From assembly GCF_010500215.1 (NCBI RefSeq), contig NZ_JAAGOY010000004.1:1240001-1304000 (forward strand): a DNA stretch of 64,000 nucleotides. Reading direction: 5' to 3'. Below, in pieces: positions 1 through 8,936 of the stretch (positions are counted from its first letter, which is position 1; the number at the start of each line of letters is the position of its first letter). This DNA comes from Aliiroseovarius sp. PrR006. GTDB taxonomy: Bacteria; Pseudomonadota; Alphaproteobacteria; Rhodobacterales; Rhodobacteraceae. The position numbers and the translations under genes were made by a program. Under the pieces are notes generated by a model. It was not told where the DNA came from. It made no database searches and worked only from the letters and a program-made list of their open reading frames with translations.

Positions 1-1141
1 AGCCATCCTCGCGCAGTTCTTCGGCGGTCTTCTCCGGCATCTGCCAATAGCCCGCAAAGACGTTGTCACCACGCACTTCCAGCACGCCAATCTCGCCTTC
101 GGGCAGCGTCTGGCCGGACGCGGGATCACACACTTTCACCTCAACCCCCGGCAACGGGAAGCCCACCGTACCCGCACGACGCTCACCATCATAGGGGTTC
201 GAGGTGTTCATGTTGGTCTCGGTCATACCATACCGCTCAAGGATCGCGTGGCCTGTCACCTCGCGCCAACGGTCATGGGTCTCGGCCAGCAACGGCGCAG
301 AGCCGGACACGAAAAGCCGCATGCCCTTGGACGCCTCGGCAAGACGATCGTCCTTCAAAAGGCGCGTATAGAAGGTTGGCACGCCCATCAGCGCGGTGGC
401 ATTTGGCATGGCGTCGATGATGGCCTCGGCATCAAAGCCCGGTAGGAACACTGCCGCCCCGCCCGCCATCAGCGTGACATTGGTCGCCACAAACAGCCCG
501 TGCGTGTGGAAGATCGGCAGCGCGTGGATCAGCACGTCCTTATCCGTGAAGCGCCAGTAATCCCGCAGCGTTTCACTGTTCGATGCCAGCGCCCGATGGG
601 TCAGCATCGCGCCTTTTGAGCGCCCCGTGGTGCCCGAGGTATAGAGGATCGCCGCAAGGTCCAGCGCCTCGCGCGCCACGGCTTCAAATCCCGGCTCTTG
701 TGCGTCACGGGCGGGGACCAGTGTCCCCGTCTCACCCGCGCCAAGCGTCAGCACATGCGCCACCTGCGCGTCTTCTGCCATGGGCGTCAGCGCGTCCAGT
801 TTGCCCGGTTCACAGACGAACACGCGCGGGGCAGCGTCGCCTAGGAAATAGGCCACCTCGTCCGGCGTATAGGCCGTGTTCAGCGGCAGAAACACACCGC
901 CCGCCAGCACCGTGCCCACGTAAAGCTCCAACATCGCGGGCTCTTTCGGGGCCTGCACTGCCACGCGGTCCCCCGGCGCAACGCCCAGCGCCACCAAAGC
1001 CGCCGCCATGCGTTCAGCATTGGCCCAGAAGTCACCATAGCTGGTCGCTTTGCCCGTGCGCCCATCGGTCAGGAACGTCGCGTCGTGGCGCCCATCTGAT
1101 GCGCGAGAGATAGCGTGGGCAAGGTGGTTCTGGTCGTACAT
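1..1141 (-). CDS. matB: Malonyl-CoA synthetase, C-terminus cut by window edge
   Basis: ATP-dependent ligation of malonate (and probably methylmalonate) to CoA in the cytoplasm; member of the ANL superfamily of AMP-forming ligases. The visible 380 residues begin MYDQNHLAHAI after an AGGAG ribosome site at 1149-1153. The P-loop-like motif TSGTTGRSKGAMLTH lies at about residues 166-180 (near position 620), and GMTETNMNTSNPYDG at about residues 304-318. That second motif is the signature I associate with MatB rather than generic acyl-CoA ligases. The last ~120 residues, including the catalytic lysine domain, lie outside the window. It follows the amidase gene by 27 nt on the same strand, so the two are probably co-transcribed. 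Confidence 0.88.
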   Translation of the reverse strand, partial: MYDQNHLAHAISRASDGRHDATFLTDGRTGKATSYGDFWANAERMAAALVALGVAPGDRVAVQAPKEPAMLELYVGTVLAGGVFLPLNTAYTPDEVAYFLGDAAPRVFVCEPGKLDALTPMAEDAQVAHVLTLGAGETGTLVPARDAQEPGFEAVAREALDLAAILYTSGTTGRSKGAMLTHRALASNSETLRDYWRFTDKDVLIHALPIFHTHGLFVATNVTLMAGGAAVFLPGFDAEAIIDAMPNATALMGVPTFYTRLLKDDRLAEASKGMRLFVSGSAPLLAETHDRWREVTGHAILERYGMTETNMNTSNPYDGERRAGTVGFPLPGVEVKVCDPASGQTLPEGEIGVLEVRGDNVFAGYWQMPEKTAEELREDG

Positions 1142-1168
1142 GTCGGCTCTCCTAAACTCGCGATTGGC

Positions 1169-2596
1169 TTAGCTTTTAGGCGTGACCGGGTCAATCGGAC
1201 CAAGTGGCCCACCCATCACCATTTCGACCGCACGGGCGGCGGCCAGCAGCTTGGTCTCGCCACGTGGGGGACCGATCAGTTGCAGCCCGACCGGCAGCCC
1301 GTCATCCGACAACCCGACAGGCACGGAAATCGCGGGCAGTCCCGCGGTGGTCGCCAAGAAAGCAAAGCGCAGCCAATCCATATAGCCGGTCAGAGTTTGC
1401 CCGCCGACTTCGCTGACCCATTCCTCGGATTGCGGATGGGGCATGTTGCCGACCACCGGGCAGGCAAGCACGTCGTAGCGGTCAAGGAAGCTGCGCATAT
1501 TGTCATAGATGAGCGAGCGGGACAGCTGCGCCGTGGCGATATCCTCGGCGGTCAGCGACAGCCCGAACGAGAGGTTCTCGGCCAGCGTCGGCTTGAAATG
1601 TTGCGTCAGGCTTTTCGGCGCCTTGATGAAGTTCGCCGCCCACATGCCGCCACGGATCACATGATAGGTGCGTTCAAGATCGGTCAGGTCCGGACAAGCC
1701 TCGTCGACCGTGGCGCCCGCCCCCTCGATCGCCGCCATGGCGCGGGCCAGATAGCGGGCCATATCCGCGTCGACCGGGGCATACCCCCCTAGGTCTGGCG
1801 CAAAGCCGATGCGCAGCTTGGTGTCGGCGCGTTTGACCGCCTCTTGATACGGCGCGTCAGGCGCGGGGAATGAGAGCGGCGCGCGCGGCTCAAAGCCAGC
1901 CATCGCGTCCAGAAACAGCGCGCAATCGGTGACCGACCGCGCCATCGGCCCTTGCACACCTTCACCGATGAACCCGGTCACGGACGCCGAAGCACACAGC
2001 CCCATGCTGGGACGCAAACCCACGATCCCGCAATACGCGGCGGGTGTGCGCAAGCTTCCACCATGGTCCGACCCATGGCTCAGCCACAGCGATCCGGTGG
2101 CCAGTGACACCGCTGCGCCCCCCGACGAGCCGCCCGCGTTCATCCGCGCATTCCAAGGGTTCAGGGTCGCCCCAAACACGTCGTTAAACGTGTTGGCACC
2201 CGCCCCGAATTCGGGCGTGTTGGTCTTGCCCATGACCAAGCCGCCCCGCGCCTCGAGCCGCGTGACGATCGGGTCGCTTTCTTTCGGAATGTTGTCGGCC
2301 AGCGCCTTGGTCCCGAAGGTCGTGCGCACGCCCGCCACGGGGGTCAGGTCTTTGATGCCAATGGGCAGGCCTGCCAGCCATCCGGGATGATCCGTGTCGC
2401 CCTGCAACGCTTTGGCCGCCGCCCGCGCCCGATCTGCGCAGATCACCGGCACCGCATTCACGGCGGGCTCTACCTGCGCCAAGCGCGCCTCGGACGCGTC
2501 GATCAGTTCCTCCGACGACAACTCGCCCTTGCGCAGCAGCGCCACGACCTCGTGCGCTTCCAGTTTGCAGATTTCGGGTCCGGTGAATGTGGTCAT
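1169..2596 (-). CDS. Amidase signature family hydrolase
   Basis: 475-residue amidase of the Ser-cisSer-Lys family, hydrolysing an amide to acid plus ammonia in the cytoplasm. The catalytic set is visible: Lys82 in GIKDLTPVAG, the glycine/serine loop GGSSGG at 155-160 (cis-serine) and the nucleophile Ser181 in GSDHGGSLR. Length is normal for a stand-alone amidase without the extra domains of urea-linked allophanate hydrolases. The ATG at 2596 has a GAGGAG ribosome site. The substrate cannot be read from sequence. Because matB starts 27 nt downstream, a malonamate- or malonamide-type substrate is a reasonable guess, but GatA-like or nitrile-pathway roles are alternatives. Confidence 0.85.
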   Translation of the reverse strand: MTTFTGPEICKLEAHEVVALLRKGELSSEELIDASEARLAQVEPAVNAVPVICADRARAAAKALQGDTDHPGWLAGLPIGIKDLTPVAGVRTTFGTKALADNIPKESDPIVTRLEARGGLVMGKTNTPEFGAGANTFNDVFGATLNPWNARMNAGGSSGGAAVSLATGSLWLSHGSDHGGSLRTPAAYCGIVGLRPSMGLCASASVTGFIGEGVQGPMARSVTDCALFLDAMAGFEPRAPLSFPAPDAPYQEAVKRADTKLRIGFAPDLGGYAPVDADMARYLARAMAAIEGAGATVDEACPDLTDLERTYHVIRGGMWAANFIKAPKSLTQHFKPTLAENLSFGLSLTAEDIATAQLSRSLIYDNMRSFLDRYDVLACPVVGNMPHPQSEEWVSEVGGQTLTGYMDWLRFAFLATTAGLPAISVPVGLSDDGLPVGLQLIGPPRGETKLLAAARAVEMVMGGPLGPIDPVTPKS

Positions 2597-2694
2597 GTGA
2601 TGCTCCTCCGCCGGATTAGATGACCACAGCCAAAGCCCCGTGGGAAGAGATGATTTCGCTTGGAGTACCTGCCGTTTCGCCGCACAGTGGCGGC

Positions 2695-3249
2695 ATGAAA
2701 AAGCTTAGCATTTGCATCCCCTATTTTTCCGGATTTGGACATACGAAACGCATCGCGGAAACCATCGCGGAAGCCATTGGCGACGCAGCCCGGTTATTAG
2801 ACGTGGAGGCTTTGACTGATGCGGATTGGCAAGCGCTGGACCAGACCGACGCCATCATCTTTGGCGCGCCCACTTATATGGGATCCACCGCCGCGCGTTT
2901 CAGTCTGTTTCTGGAGGAAATCGACACCCGCTGGGAGCATGGCCTGTGGAACGATAAGATTGCCGCGGGGTTCACCACGGCCATCCACCCATCCGGAGAC
3001 AAGCTGGCCGCACTGCAACGACTGTCGATCTTCGCAGCTCAGATGGGCATGATCTGGATCGGCCCAAGCGACATTGGCGCCCCGGTTAAGCCCGGTCGTC
3101 CAGGACTGAACCGCGACGGAAGCTGGCTGGGCCTGATGGTGACAGAACAGCTGGGCGCGGACGAAGATCTGCTACCTGAGGATCTGGAAACTGCGCGCCG
3201 CTTTGGGGTGCGCGTGTTGGCTGCAACCCAGCGCTGGAGCGGTCAGTAA
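2695..3249 (+). CDS. Flavodoxin-like NAD(P)H-dependent oxidoreductase
   Basis: 184-residue flavodoxin-fold protein. The N-terminal strand and phosphate loop for FMN (IPYFSGFGHTKRIAETIAEAI) and the second loop GAPTYMGSTAARF are recognisable. The family (WrbA / NADPH-dependent FMN reductase relatives) reduces quinones or flavins with two electrons. The frame stays open upstream to an ATG at 2620, but that adds 25 residues without homology to the fold, so I start at MKKLSIC. It is divergent from the amidase, with about 100 nt between them for promoters, and its 3' end overlaps the tail of the DUF1992 gene by 7 nt. Physiological substrate unknown. Confidence 0.75.
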   Translation: MKKLSICIPYFSGFGHTKRIAETIAEAIGDAARLLDVEALTDADWQALDQTDAIIFGAPTYMGSTAARFSLFLEEIDTRWEHGLWNDKIAAGFTTAIHPSGDKLAALQRLSIFAAQMGMIWIGPSDIGAPVKPGRPGLNRDGSWLGLMVTEQLGADEDLLPEDLETARRFGVRVLAATQRWSGQ

Positions 3250-3548
3250 CGGCCTTTGCGGGCCAGTTCGATCTGCGCGTCCATCATCGACATTTCTTTC
3301 ATGATGTCAGTGCGCCGTGTACGGTCGCCAGTTTCCGCCAGTTCATCGCGCAGCCGCTTTAGTTCACGTGATAGGCGTACAAATTCGGGTACGGCACCAC
3401 TTTCCTGCACCAAACGATTGAAAACGGCGTTTTCGGGGTCATCCACCTTGGGCAGCGGCTTTCCAGCGCCCTCAAGGTTCTCAAACTCGCCAGCTTCTTC
3501 TGCTGCGCGGATTTTCTGTTCAATAAGGTCGAAAAGCGGATGGTCCAT
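3243..3548 (-). CDS. DUF1992 family protein
   Basis: 101-residue cytoplasmic protein starting MDHPLFDLIEQKIRAA. The pattern of an N-terminal helix followed by GEFENLEGAGKPLP matches the DUF1992 family (the conserved domain of DnaJ homolog subfamily C member 28). No J-domain is present here. The charged second half is predicted helical. Function is not established in bacteria. It ends tail-to-tail with the flavodoxin-like gene, overlapping by 7 nt, and a terminator for the next minus-strand gene lies just upstream of its start. Confidence 0.8.
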   Translation of the reverse strand: MDHPLFDLIEQKIRAAEEAGEFENLEGAGKPLPKVDDPENAVFNRLVQESGAVPEFVRLSRELKRLRDELAETGDRTRRTDIMKEMSMMDAQIELARKGRY

Positions 3549-3578
3549 GCGCGTATCTTAACGCGCCTTCGTAAAACG

Positions 3579-3609
3579 AAAAAGCCCCCGGCGGTGTCCC
3601 GTCGGAGGC
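3579..3609 (-). terminator. Rho-independent terminator of the 5'-nucleotidase gene
   Basis: Read on the minus strand, an 11-bp stem (3599-3609 with 3584-3594, one wobble and one mismatch) with a 4-nt loop is followed by TTTTT. It lies 21 nt past the stop of the nucleotidase gene. Confidence 0.75.
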
Positions 3610-3629
3610 CTTCAAAGGATCAGACACCC

Positions 3630-5186
3630 TTATTTTTGCGTAATGCGCCCATCCAGCATCGGCTTAACGGGGCCCATCTTGGCCATGTACTCGGCAGTTA
3701 CATCCGCCAGATCCGGGCCGTAGTCGTACGCATTCTGGGCATCGCGGAACATTTTGTAGCCGTCGCCGCCATTGCGCACATAGTTGTTGGACACAACGCC
3801 GTACATCTTCGCGGGATCAATCGGCGCACCGCCCACCATCACGTCAGAAATCCGGCTGCCCGGCTCTTTCGAGACATCAAACGCGTAGGTCATACCAGCC
3901 ACCTGCGGGAAGCGGCCTGCGCCTTCTTCGTGCTGGCTGACACCGTTTTCAAGCGCCGCGATGATGGTTTCACCCGATACTTGGAATGTGGACAGCGTGT
4001 TCTGGAACGGAAGCACGGTCAGCACTTCGCCCATGGTGACATCGCCCGCATCGATCGAGGCGCGGATCCCGCCGCCGTTCTGGATCGCAATCTGAATACC
4101 CTGATCCTTCACACGGTCCAGCATGGCGTCAGCAATGATGTTGCCCATGGCGCATTCCATCGCCCGGCACGAGCCACGCTCGCCGTCAATCGCTTCGGCA
4201 GTGTTGGCGACCACGCGCTGGCGGATTTCTTCCAGCGGCGCTGCTGCCTCGGCAATGCGCGCCTTGGTGGCGTCGTGTTCGTGCACGCCGCCATCCATGA
4301 TCAACGGCTCACCCTTGGCTTCGGTGATGTTGCCGTTATCGTCAAAGGTCACGTTCAGCTCGCCAAGGAACTTGCCGTATGCATAGGCTGAAACAATTGC
4401 CGTCGAGCCAACCATGGTCGGATACGGACCTTCCGCACGCTCGTTTGTGTTCGAAAGCAGCGTGTTGGTGTGGCCACCCACGATAATATCGACGCCGGTG
4501 GTCTCGGCGGCAACCTTCTGGTCGACGCCATAGCCCGAGTGGCTAAGCACGATGATCTTGTTCACGCCCATCTCGGTCAGCTTGTCGACCTCGCCCTGCA
4601 CCGCCTGAACCGGATCGGTGAAGATTACATTCGGCCCCGGCGAGGCCAGCTCGTCCGTATCTTGCGGTGTCAGGCCGATCAGGCCCAGCTTCTCGCCTCC
4701 ACGTTCAATCACGGTGGATTTCGCCAGCTTGTCATGCAGCAGCGGCTCGCCCGAGACATCTGCGTTCGACATCAGCACCGGGAAGTTCACAGCATCCATG
4801 AAGCCGCGCAGCACCTCGGGACCGTCGTCAAACTCGTGGTTGCCCACGGTCATGGCGTCATAACCCATCTGGTTCATCATCTCGGCCGCCAGTGCGCCTT
4901 TGTAATAGGTGTAGAACAACGTGCCTTGGAATTGGTCGCCGCCATCCACAAGGATTGCGTTGTTGGTGCGCGAACGGGCTTCCTCGATCGCGGTTTGCAG
5001 GCGGGCGGAACCACCAAAACACTTGCCCTCGGTATTGTCCTCGGCCGAGCATCCGCTGTCATATTTGCTGATCGGTTCAAAACGGGCGTGAAAGTCGTTG
5101 GTGTGCAGAACGGTCAGCGAATAATCCGCCATCGCGGTGCCGGTGGTCAGCGCAAGGGCTGCCGCCGTGGTCAAAAATCTGGTCAT
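3630..5186 (-). CDS. Periplasmic bifunctional 5'-nucleotidase / metallophosphatase (UshA family)
   Basis: 518-residue exported enzyme that dephosphorylates extracellular nucleotides (5'-nucleotidase, possibly also 2',3'-cyclic phosphodiesterase), releasing nucleosides and phosphate. A signal peptide spans residues 1-20 (MTRFLTTAAALALTTGTAMA). The metallophosphatase blocks are in order: HTNDFHARFEP, GGDQFQGT, VGNHEFDDG and GGHTNTLLS. The C-terminal nucleotidase domain carries GGGIRASIDAGDVT, PFQNTL and RNGGDGYK. Single gene with its own terminator. A nucleoside salvage operon sits 17 kb away, so the pathway from nucleotide to base is covered in this window. Exact substrate range cannot be decided. 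Confidence 0.88.
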   Translation of the reverse strand: MTRFLTTAAALALTTGTAMADYSLTVLHTNDFHARFEPISKYDSGCSAEDNTEGKCFGGSARLQTAIEEARSRTNNAILVDGGDQFQGTLFYTYYKGALAAEMMNQMGYDAMTVGNHEFDDGPEVLRGFMDAVNFPVLMSNADVSGEPLLHDKLAKSTVIERGGEKLGLIGLTPQDTDELASPGPNVIFTDPVQAVQGEVDKLTEMGVNKIIVLSHSGYGVDQKVAAETTGVDIIVGGHTNTLLSNTNERAEGPYPTMVGSTAIVSAYAYGKFLGELNVTFDDNGNITEAKGEPLIMDGGVHEHDATKARIAEAAAPLEEIRQRVVANTAEAIDGERGSCRAMECAMGNIIADAMLDRVKDQGIQIAIQNGGGIRASIDAGDVTMGEVLTVLPFQNTLSTFQVSGETIIAALENGVSQHEEGAGRFPQVAGMTYAFDVSKEPGSRISDVMVGGAPIDPAKMYGVVSNNYVRNGGDGYKMFRDAQNAYDYGPDLADVTAEYMAKMGPVKPMLDGRITQK

Positions 5187-5371
5187 GACTAATTCTCCCT
5201 AAAGTCTTGTTGTTTTGGCAGTAGCGTGGCGTGAGTCGGCCCGGCTTGTCAAAACTCTCGTGTTTAGGTGGCAAGCTGACGTAACGAGAAGATGACGAAG
5301 GCGCCCACGACAAACGCGGCAAATTGCCAACACCGCTTGACGCAAAGACACCAACGCGGCACATGAGAGCC

Positions 5372-5710
5372 ATGCAAATTTACAAGATACTTCGGGCTGC
5401 CGAGTGGCAAGCCTTCAAGATGGCCGGAAAGACCACGGGCGCACCGGTTGATGTGCAGGACGGGTTTATCCATTTCTCCACGGCGCAGCAGGTGCGTGAA
5501 ACCGCCGCCAAACATTTCGCCGAAGAAGAAGGGCTGGTTCTGGTCGCCTTCGAGGCCGACGCCATGGGTACGATGCTAAAATGGGAACCCTCGCGCGGAG
5601 GCGCCCTGTTCCCGCATCTCTACCGCGAACTGATGCTGTCCGAAGCCTTGTGGAACCGTGATATTCCGCTTGGCCCGGACGGCCATGACTTTCCAGAGGA
5701 TCTGGCATGA
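5372..5710 (+). CDS. DUF952 family protein
   Basis: 112-residue protein beginning [15 protein letters not shown], with [19 protein letters not shown] and [10 protein letters not shown], the conserved blocks of DUF952. The family has an ADP-ribosyltransferase-like fold by published structural classification, but no demonstrated activity. An in-frame ATG nine bases upstream (5363) is possible; I prefer 5372 because the family starts at the IYKI strand. It overlaps pyrD by ATGA and is therefore translationally coupled to it. Confidence 0.78.
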   Translation: MQIYKILRAAEWQAFKMAGKTTGAPVDVQDGFIHFSTAQQVRETAAKHFAEEEGLVLVAFEADAMGTMLKWEPSRGGALFPHLYRELMLSEALWNRDIPLGPDGHDFPEDLA

Positions 5711-6771
5711 ACGTGATCGAAAAACTTGCCCTGAAAGCGCTGCATAAGGTGGACCCAGAACGTTCGCACACGCTAGCGTTGATGGCGATGAAGGCGGGCG
5801 TGGTGCCGATGCCGGGGATTGTGACCTCGGACCGGTTGAAAACCACCTTCTGCGGGATGGAGATGACCAACCCGGTCGGACTGGCCGCTGGCTATGACAA
5901 GAACGCCACCGTAGTGGATGCGCTGACTCAAGCGGGTTTTGGTTTTGTGGAAGTCGGCGCCGTCACCCCACGCCCGCAACCGGGCAACCCCAAACCGCGC
6001 CTGTTTCGCCTGACCGAAGATCAGGCCGTCATCAACCGCTTTGGCTTCAACAACGAAGGGATGGAGGCCGCCGCCGCCCGCCTGACCCGTCGTTCGCGCA
6101 GTCGCCCAGTGCCAGTGGGCCTGAACCTTGGGGCCAACAAGGACAGCGATGATCGCGCGGCTGACTATGTGAAAGTGTTCAACTGCTGCGGGCCATTCGT
6201 GGATTTCGTGACAGTCAATGTCAGCTCGCCCAACACCGAAAAGCTGCGTGATCTGCAGGGGGCGGATGCGCTGCGTGGGCTGTTGCAGGGTGTGCTGGAT
6301 GCGCGCAAGGATCACGACAAATACACCCCCATCTTCCTGAAGATCGCCCCGGATCTGACGGATGAAGAACTGGCCGAGGTGGCCGGTGTCGCGCAGGAAG
6401 TCAAAGTGGACGCGGTGATTGCCACCAACACCACCTTGTCGCGCGAAGGTTTGAAAAGTGTGCATAAGGACGAAGCTGGAGGCCTTTCCGGCCCGCCTTT
6501 GTTCGAAAAGTCCACGCGCGTGTTGGCGCGTCTGTCGCAACTGACCGATGGGCAGATGCCGTTGATCGGCGTCGGCGGCATCGCCTCTGCCGAGGATGCG
6601 TATCAAAAGATCCTCGCGGGCGCGTCGGTGGTGCAGCTCTATTCCTCGCTGGCCTATAAGGGCATCAGCCTTGTGGAAGAGATCGCATGCGGGATTGATA
6701 AGCGGTTAGAGCGTGACGGGTTCAGCAGCGTTGCCGACGCCGTCGGCACCGGACACGAGGCATGGCTATGA
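5707..6771 (+). CDS. pyrD: Dihydroorotate dehydrogenase (quinone), class 2
   Basis: 354-residue FMN enzyme oxidising dihydroorotate to orotate with ubiquinone in de novo pyrimidine synthesis, at the inner face of the membrane. Visible features are the N-terminal helices for membrane contact (residues 1-40), [13 protein letters not shown], the catalytic-loop serine in [15 protein letters not shown], and the FMN phosphate site [19 protein letters not shown] followed by YSSLAYKG. Length and the N-terminal extension fit class 2, not the soluble class 1 enzymes. Operon DUF952-pyrD-arsC, with overlaps of 4 and 10 nt. Confidence 0.95.
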   Translation: MNVIEKLALKALHKVDPERSHTLALMAMKAGVVPMPGIVTSDRLKTTFCGMEMTNPVGLAAGYDKNATVVDALTQAGFGFVEVGAVTPRPQPGNPKPRLFRLTEDQAVINRFGFNNEGMEAAAARLTRRSRSRPVPVGLNLGANKDSDDRAADYVKVFNCCGPFVDFVTVNVSSPNTEKLRDLQGADALRGLLQGVLDARKDHDKYTPIFLKIAPDLTDEELAEVAGVAQEVKVDAVIATNTTLSREGLKSVHKDEAGGLSGPPLFEKSTRVLARLSQLTDGQMPLIGVGGIASAEDAYQKILAGASVVQLYSSLAYKGISLVEEIACGIDKRLERDGFSSVADAVGTGHEAWL

Positions 6772-7109
6772 CCGAGATCTGGCACAACCCCCGCTGCTCG
6801 AAATCGCGTCAGACGCTGGCGCTGGTTGAAGAGCGCGGCGAAGACGTGACGGTGCGCCGATATCTGGACGATGCACCGAGTGAAGCAGAACTGCAGGCAG
6901 TTCTGACCGCGTTGAAGGCGACGCCGATCCAGATCATGCGCAAGGGCGAGAAGGTGTTTAAGGAATTGGGTCTGTCCGCAGACTCGTCCGAGGATGATCT
7001 GATTGCCGCCATGTTGGCCCATCCGATCCTGATCGAACGCCCCATCGTCTTGAAAGACGGCAAAGCCCGGATCGGGCGTCCGCCGGAAAGCGTGCTGGAA
7101 ATCCTCTGA
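6762..7109 (+). CDS. arsC: ArsC-family arsenate reductase (glutaredoxin type)
   Basis: 115-residue thioredoxin-fold protein. The N-terminal [21 protein letters not shown] contains the catalytic Cys12, and [19 protein letters not shown] is the C-terminal ArsC block. Glutaredoxin-dependent arsenate reductases and the related YfgD-type proteins share this layout. No arsR, arsB or acr3 gene is adjacent, so a role in arsenate resistance is inferred from family only; a generic thiol-redox function is possible. It overlaps the end of pyrD by 10 nt. A start at 6768 is equally plausible. Confidence 0.82.
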   Translation: MAMTEIWHNPRCSKSRQTLALVEERGEDVTVRRYLDDAPSEAELQAVLTALKATPIQIMRKGEKVFKELGLSADSSEDDLIAAMLAHPILIERPIVLKDGKARIGRPPESVLEIL

Positions 7110-7113
7110 CGCG

Positions 7114-8424
7114 CTACACAGCCGATCGTTCCAGCGCCGGATAGCGCAGGGCCAGTGTCGCCCCGCGTGCAACGAAGGAAATCAACAGCGCGGCCCACAG
7201 CCCGTGATTGCCCAGACTTGGCATCAGGGCGTAAACAGCTGCGAAATAGATCGCGGCGGACAGGATCATCATGTTGCGCATGTCTCCTGTCCGGGTGGCC
7301 CCGATAAAGATCCCATCCAGCATCCACGCAGGCCAACCCAATAGCGGGGCCAGAATCATATATGGCAGGAAATCCCGCGCGACCTGACGCACATCCGGTG
7401 CGGTGGTCATGACGTCGATGCCCCAGCCGCCGACCAACAGAAAGCCCAACGCCAAGGTGCAGGAGATGCCCGCGCCCCACATACTGCTCATCACGGACGC
7501 GCGCCTGACGGCAAAGCGGTTTCGAGCGCCTAACGCTTGACCGACGAACGCCTCGGCCCCGAAGGCGAAGCCGTCCATCGCGTAAGCCGTCACGTGCAGG
7601 AACTGCATCAGCACCTGATTGGCGGCGAGTTCCATGTCCGACAGGCCCGAGCCATAGAAGGTGAAGCTGGTGAAGATCGCCATGATGAAGAGCGAGCGTA
7701 GCAGGATGTCGATGTTCACCACCGCCATGTTCTTCAATGTCGGCCCATCCAACACCCGCGCGCGGTCACGCCACGCAGGATTGCGGAAGATATCGCGGCA
7801 TAGCCACAGGCCCAGCGCCGCGCCCGAGAATTCAGCCAAGAGGGTGGCAATCGCGACGCCCTCGACCCCCAAGTTCAGGCCGAGCACGAACCACAGGTCC
7901 AACCCGATATTCACGCCATTCATGACGACTTGCAGAACCAGCACCGACCGCGCACGTTCCAGCGCGATCAGCCAGCCGGTGAAAGCATAGACCGAGATGG
8001 CGAAGGGCGCGCCCCAGATGCGGATGGCGAGGTAATCGCGGGCCAGCGTCTCGACCTCATTCGAGGCCGGGGCCACCTGAAAGGCCGCCCAGAACAGCGG
8101 GCCTTGCAGGGTGATTAGCGCCACACCCGCGACGACCGCAATCAGAAGGGCGCGAGTCAACATTGCGGCGACCTCGCCCTGACGTCCAGCACCATGTGCT
8201 TGCGCGGTCAGGCCGGTTGTGCCCATGCGTAAAAATCCAAAAACCCAAAAGAATGTCGACAGGATCACCGCTCCGATGCCAACAGCGCCGATGGGAACAG
8301 CGTCGCCCAACTGGCCGATCACGCCGGTATCGACCAGCCCCAGAATGGGCACGGTCACGTTGGACAGCACAATAGGTCCGGCGACCGCCAGAACGCGCCG
8401 ATGGGTCAGCGCGGGGCCGTTCAC
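7114..8424 (-). CDS. MATE family efflux transporter
   Basis: 436-residue inner-membrane antiporter of the multidrug and toxin extrusion family, with twelve predicted membrane segments; FWVFGFLRMGTTGLTAQAHGAG and the repeat in the second half (DGFAFGAEAFVGQALGA) are typical. MATE proteins use Na+ or H+ gradients to expel cationic or other compounds. The start is GTG at 8424, overlapping the stop of the upstream thioesterase (GTGA), which gives VNGPALTHRRVLAVAGP. No ATG lies near. The longer open frame upstream runs through the thioesterase gene and is not coding. Substrate unknown; third gene of a thioesterase operon. Confidence 0.85.
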   Translation of the reverse strand: MNGPALTHRRVLAVAGPIVLSNVTVPILGLVDTGVIGQLGDAVPIGAVGIGAVILSTFFWVFGFLRMGTTGLTAQAHGAGRQGEVAAMLTRALLIAVVAGVALITLQGPLFWAAFQVAPASNEVETLARDYLAIRIWGAPFAISVYAFTGWLIALERARSVLVLQVVMNGVNIGLDLWFVLGLNLGVEGVAIATLLAEFSGAALGLWLCRDIFRNPAWRDRARVLDGPTLKNMAVVNIDILLRSLFIMAIFTSFTFYGSGLSDMELAANQVLMQFLHVTAYAMDGFAFGAEAFVGQALGARNRFAVRRASVMSSMWGAGISCTLALGFLLVGGWGIDVMTTAPDVRQVARDFLPYMILAPLLGWPAWMLDGIFIGATRTGDMRNMMILSAAIYFAAVYALMPSLGNHGLWAALLISFVARGATLALRYPALERSAV

Positions 8425-8936
8425 GAGCCGGGCATCAGGAAGTGGCCTGTCGCCTGCGCATAAAGCTTCTCGCGCCGGTCCTGCCATGCTTCCACATGCA
8501 CCGACGCATAGCGCCGCCCCTGCCGCACGACACGTGCGCGGGCATAGGCATCGCGCGGCAGGCCCGAGCGCAGATAGTCAATTGATAAATCAATCGTTTT
8601 CGGCAGATACGGCATGTGACCTGGCCCCAGCGTCGAGGGATCCAAACTACCGCTTTCCATATCCTCCCACAGGGTTGACCAACTAAGCTGGATCACCGCA
8701 GCCGTTTCCAGAAACGCGGCGGTCACACCGCCATGGATCGCCGGCAACATCGGGTTGCCGATCAGCTTGTCATCAAAGGGCAAGATGGCGGTCAACTCGT
8801 CCCCATGGCGTTCCACCTGAATACCAAGGAACTGCACATAGGGCACGCCATCCACCAACCCGGACAGGGCCGCGTCGCGGCGTTGCTTTACAACTTCGAC
8901 CGGCTCGGGACGCTTGTGGTTTGGGGGCAATGTCAT
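8421..8936 (-). CDS. PaaI-like hotdog thioesterase (second of two)
   Basis: 171-residue hotdog-fold acyl-CoA thioesterase. The core starts near residue 30 (GVPYVQFLGIQVERHGDEL), with the active-site region PAIHGGVTAAFLETAAV and the closing strand TIDLSIDYLRSGLPRDAYARARVVRQGRR. It probably hydrolyses an acyl-CoA in the cytoplasm; the substrate is not predictable. It starts with ATGA overlapping the stop of the preceding paralogue and ends overlapping the MATE start, so all three genes are translationally coupled. Confidence 0.83.
   Translation of the reverse strand: MTLPPNHKRPEPVEVVKQRRDAALSGLVDGVPYVQFLGIQVERHGDELTAILPFDDKLIGNPMLPAIHGGVTAAFLETAAVIQLSWSTLWEDMESGSLDPSTLGPGHMPYLPKTIDLSIDYLRSGLPRDAYARARVVRQGRRYASVHVEAWQDRREKLYAQATGHFLMPGS

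Noticed and set aside
6762-7109. Arsenic resistance operon
   Set aside because: Only an ArsC-family gene is present, fused by overlap to pyrD; no arsR, arsB, acr3 or arsH nearby.
8421-8487. ATG start of the MATE gene 21 codons further upstream
   Set aside because: That region lies inside the upstream thioesterase coding sequence and has no ribosome site; the GTGA overlap is better.
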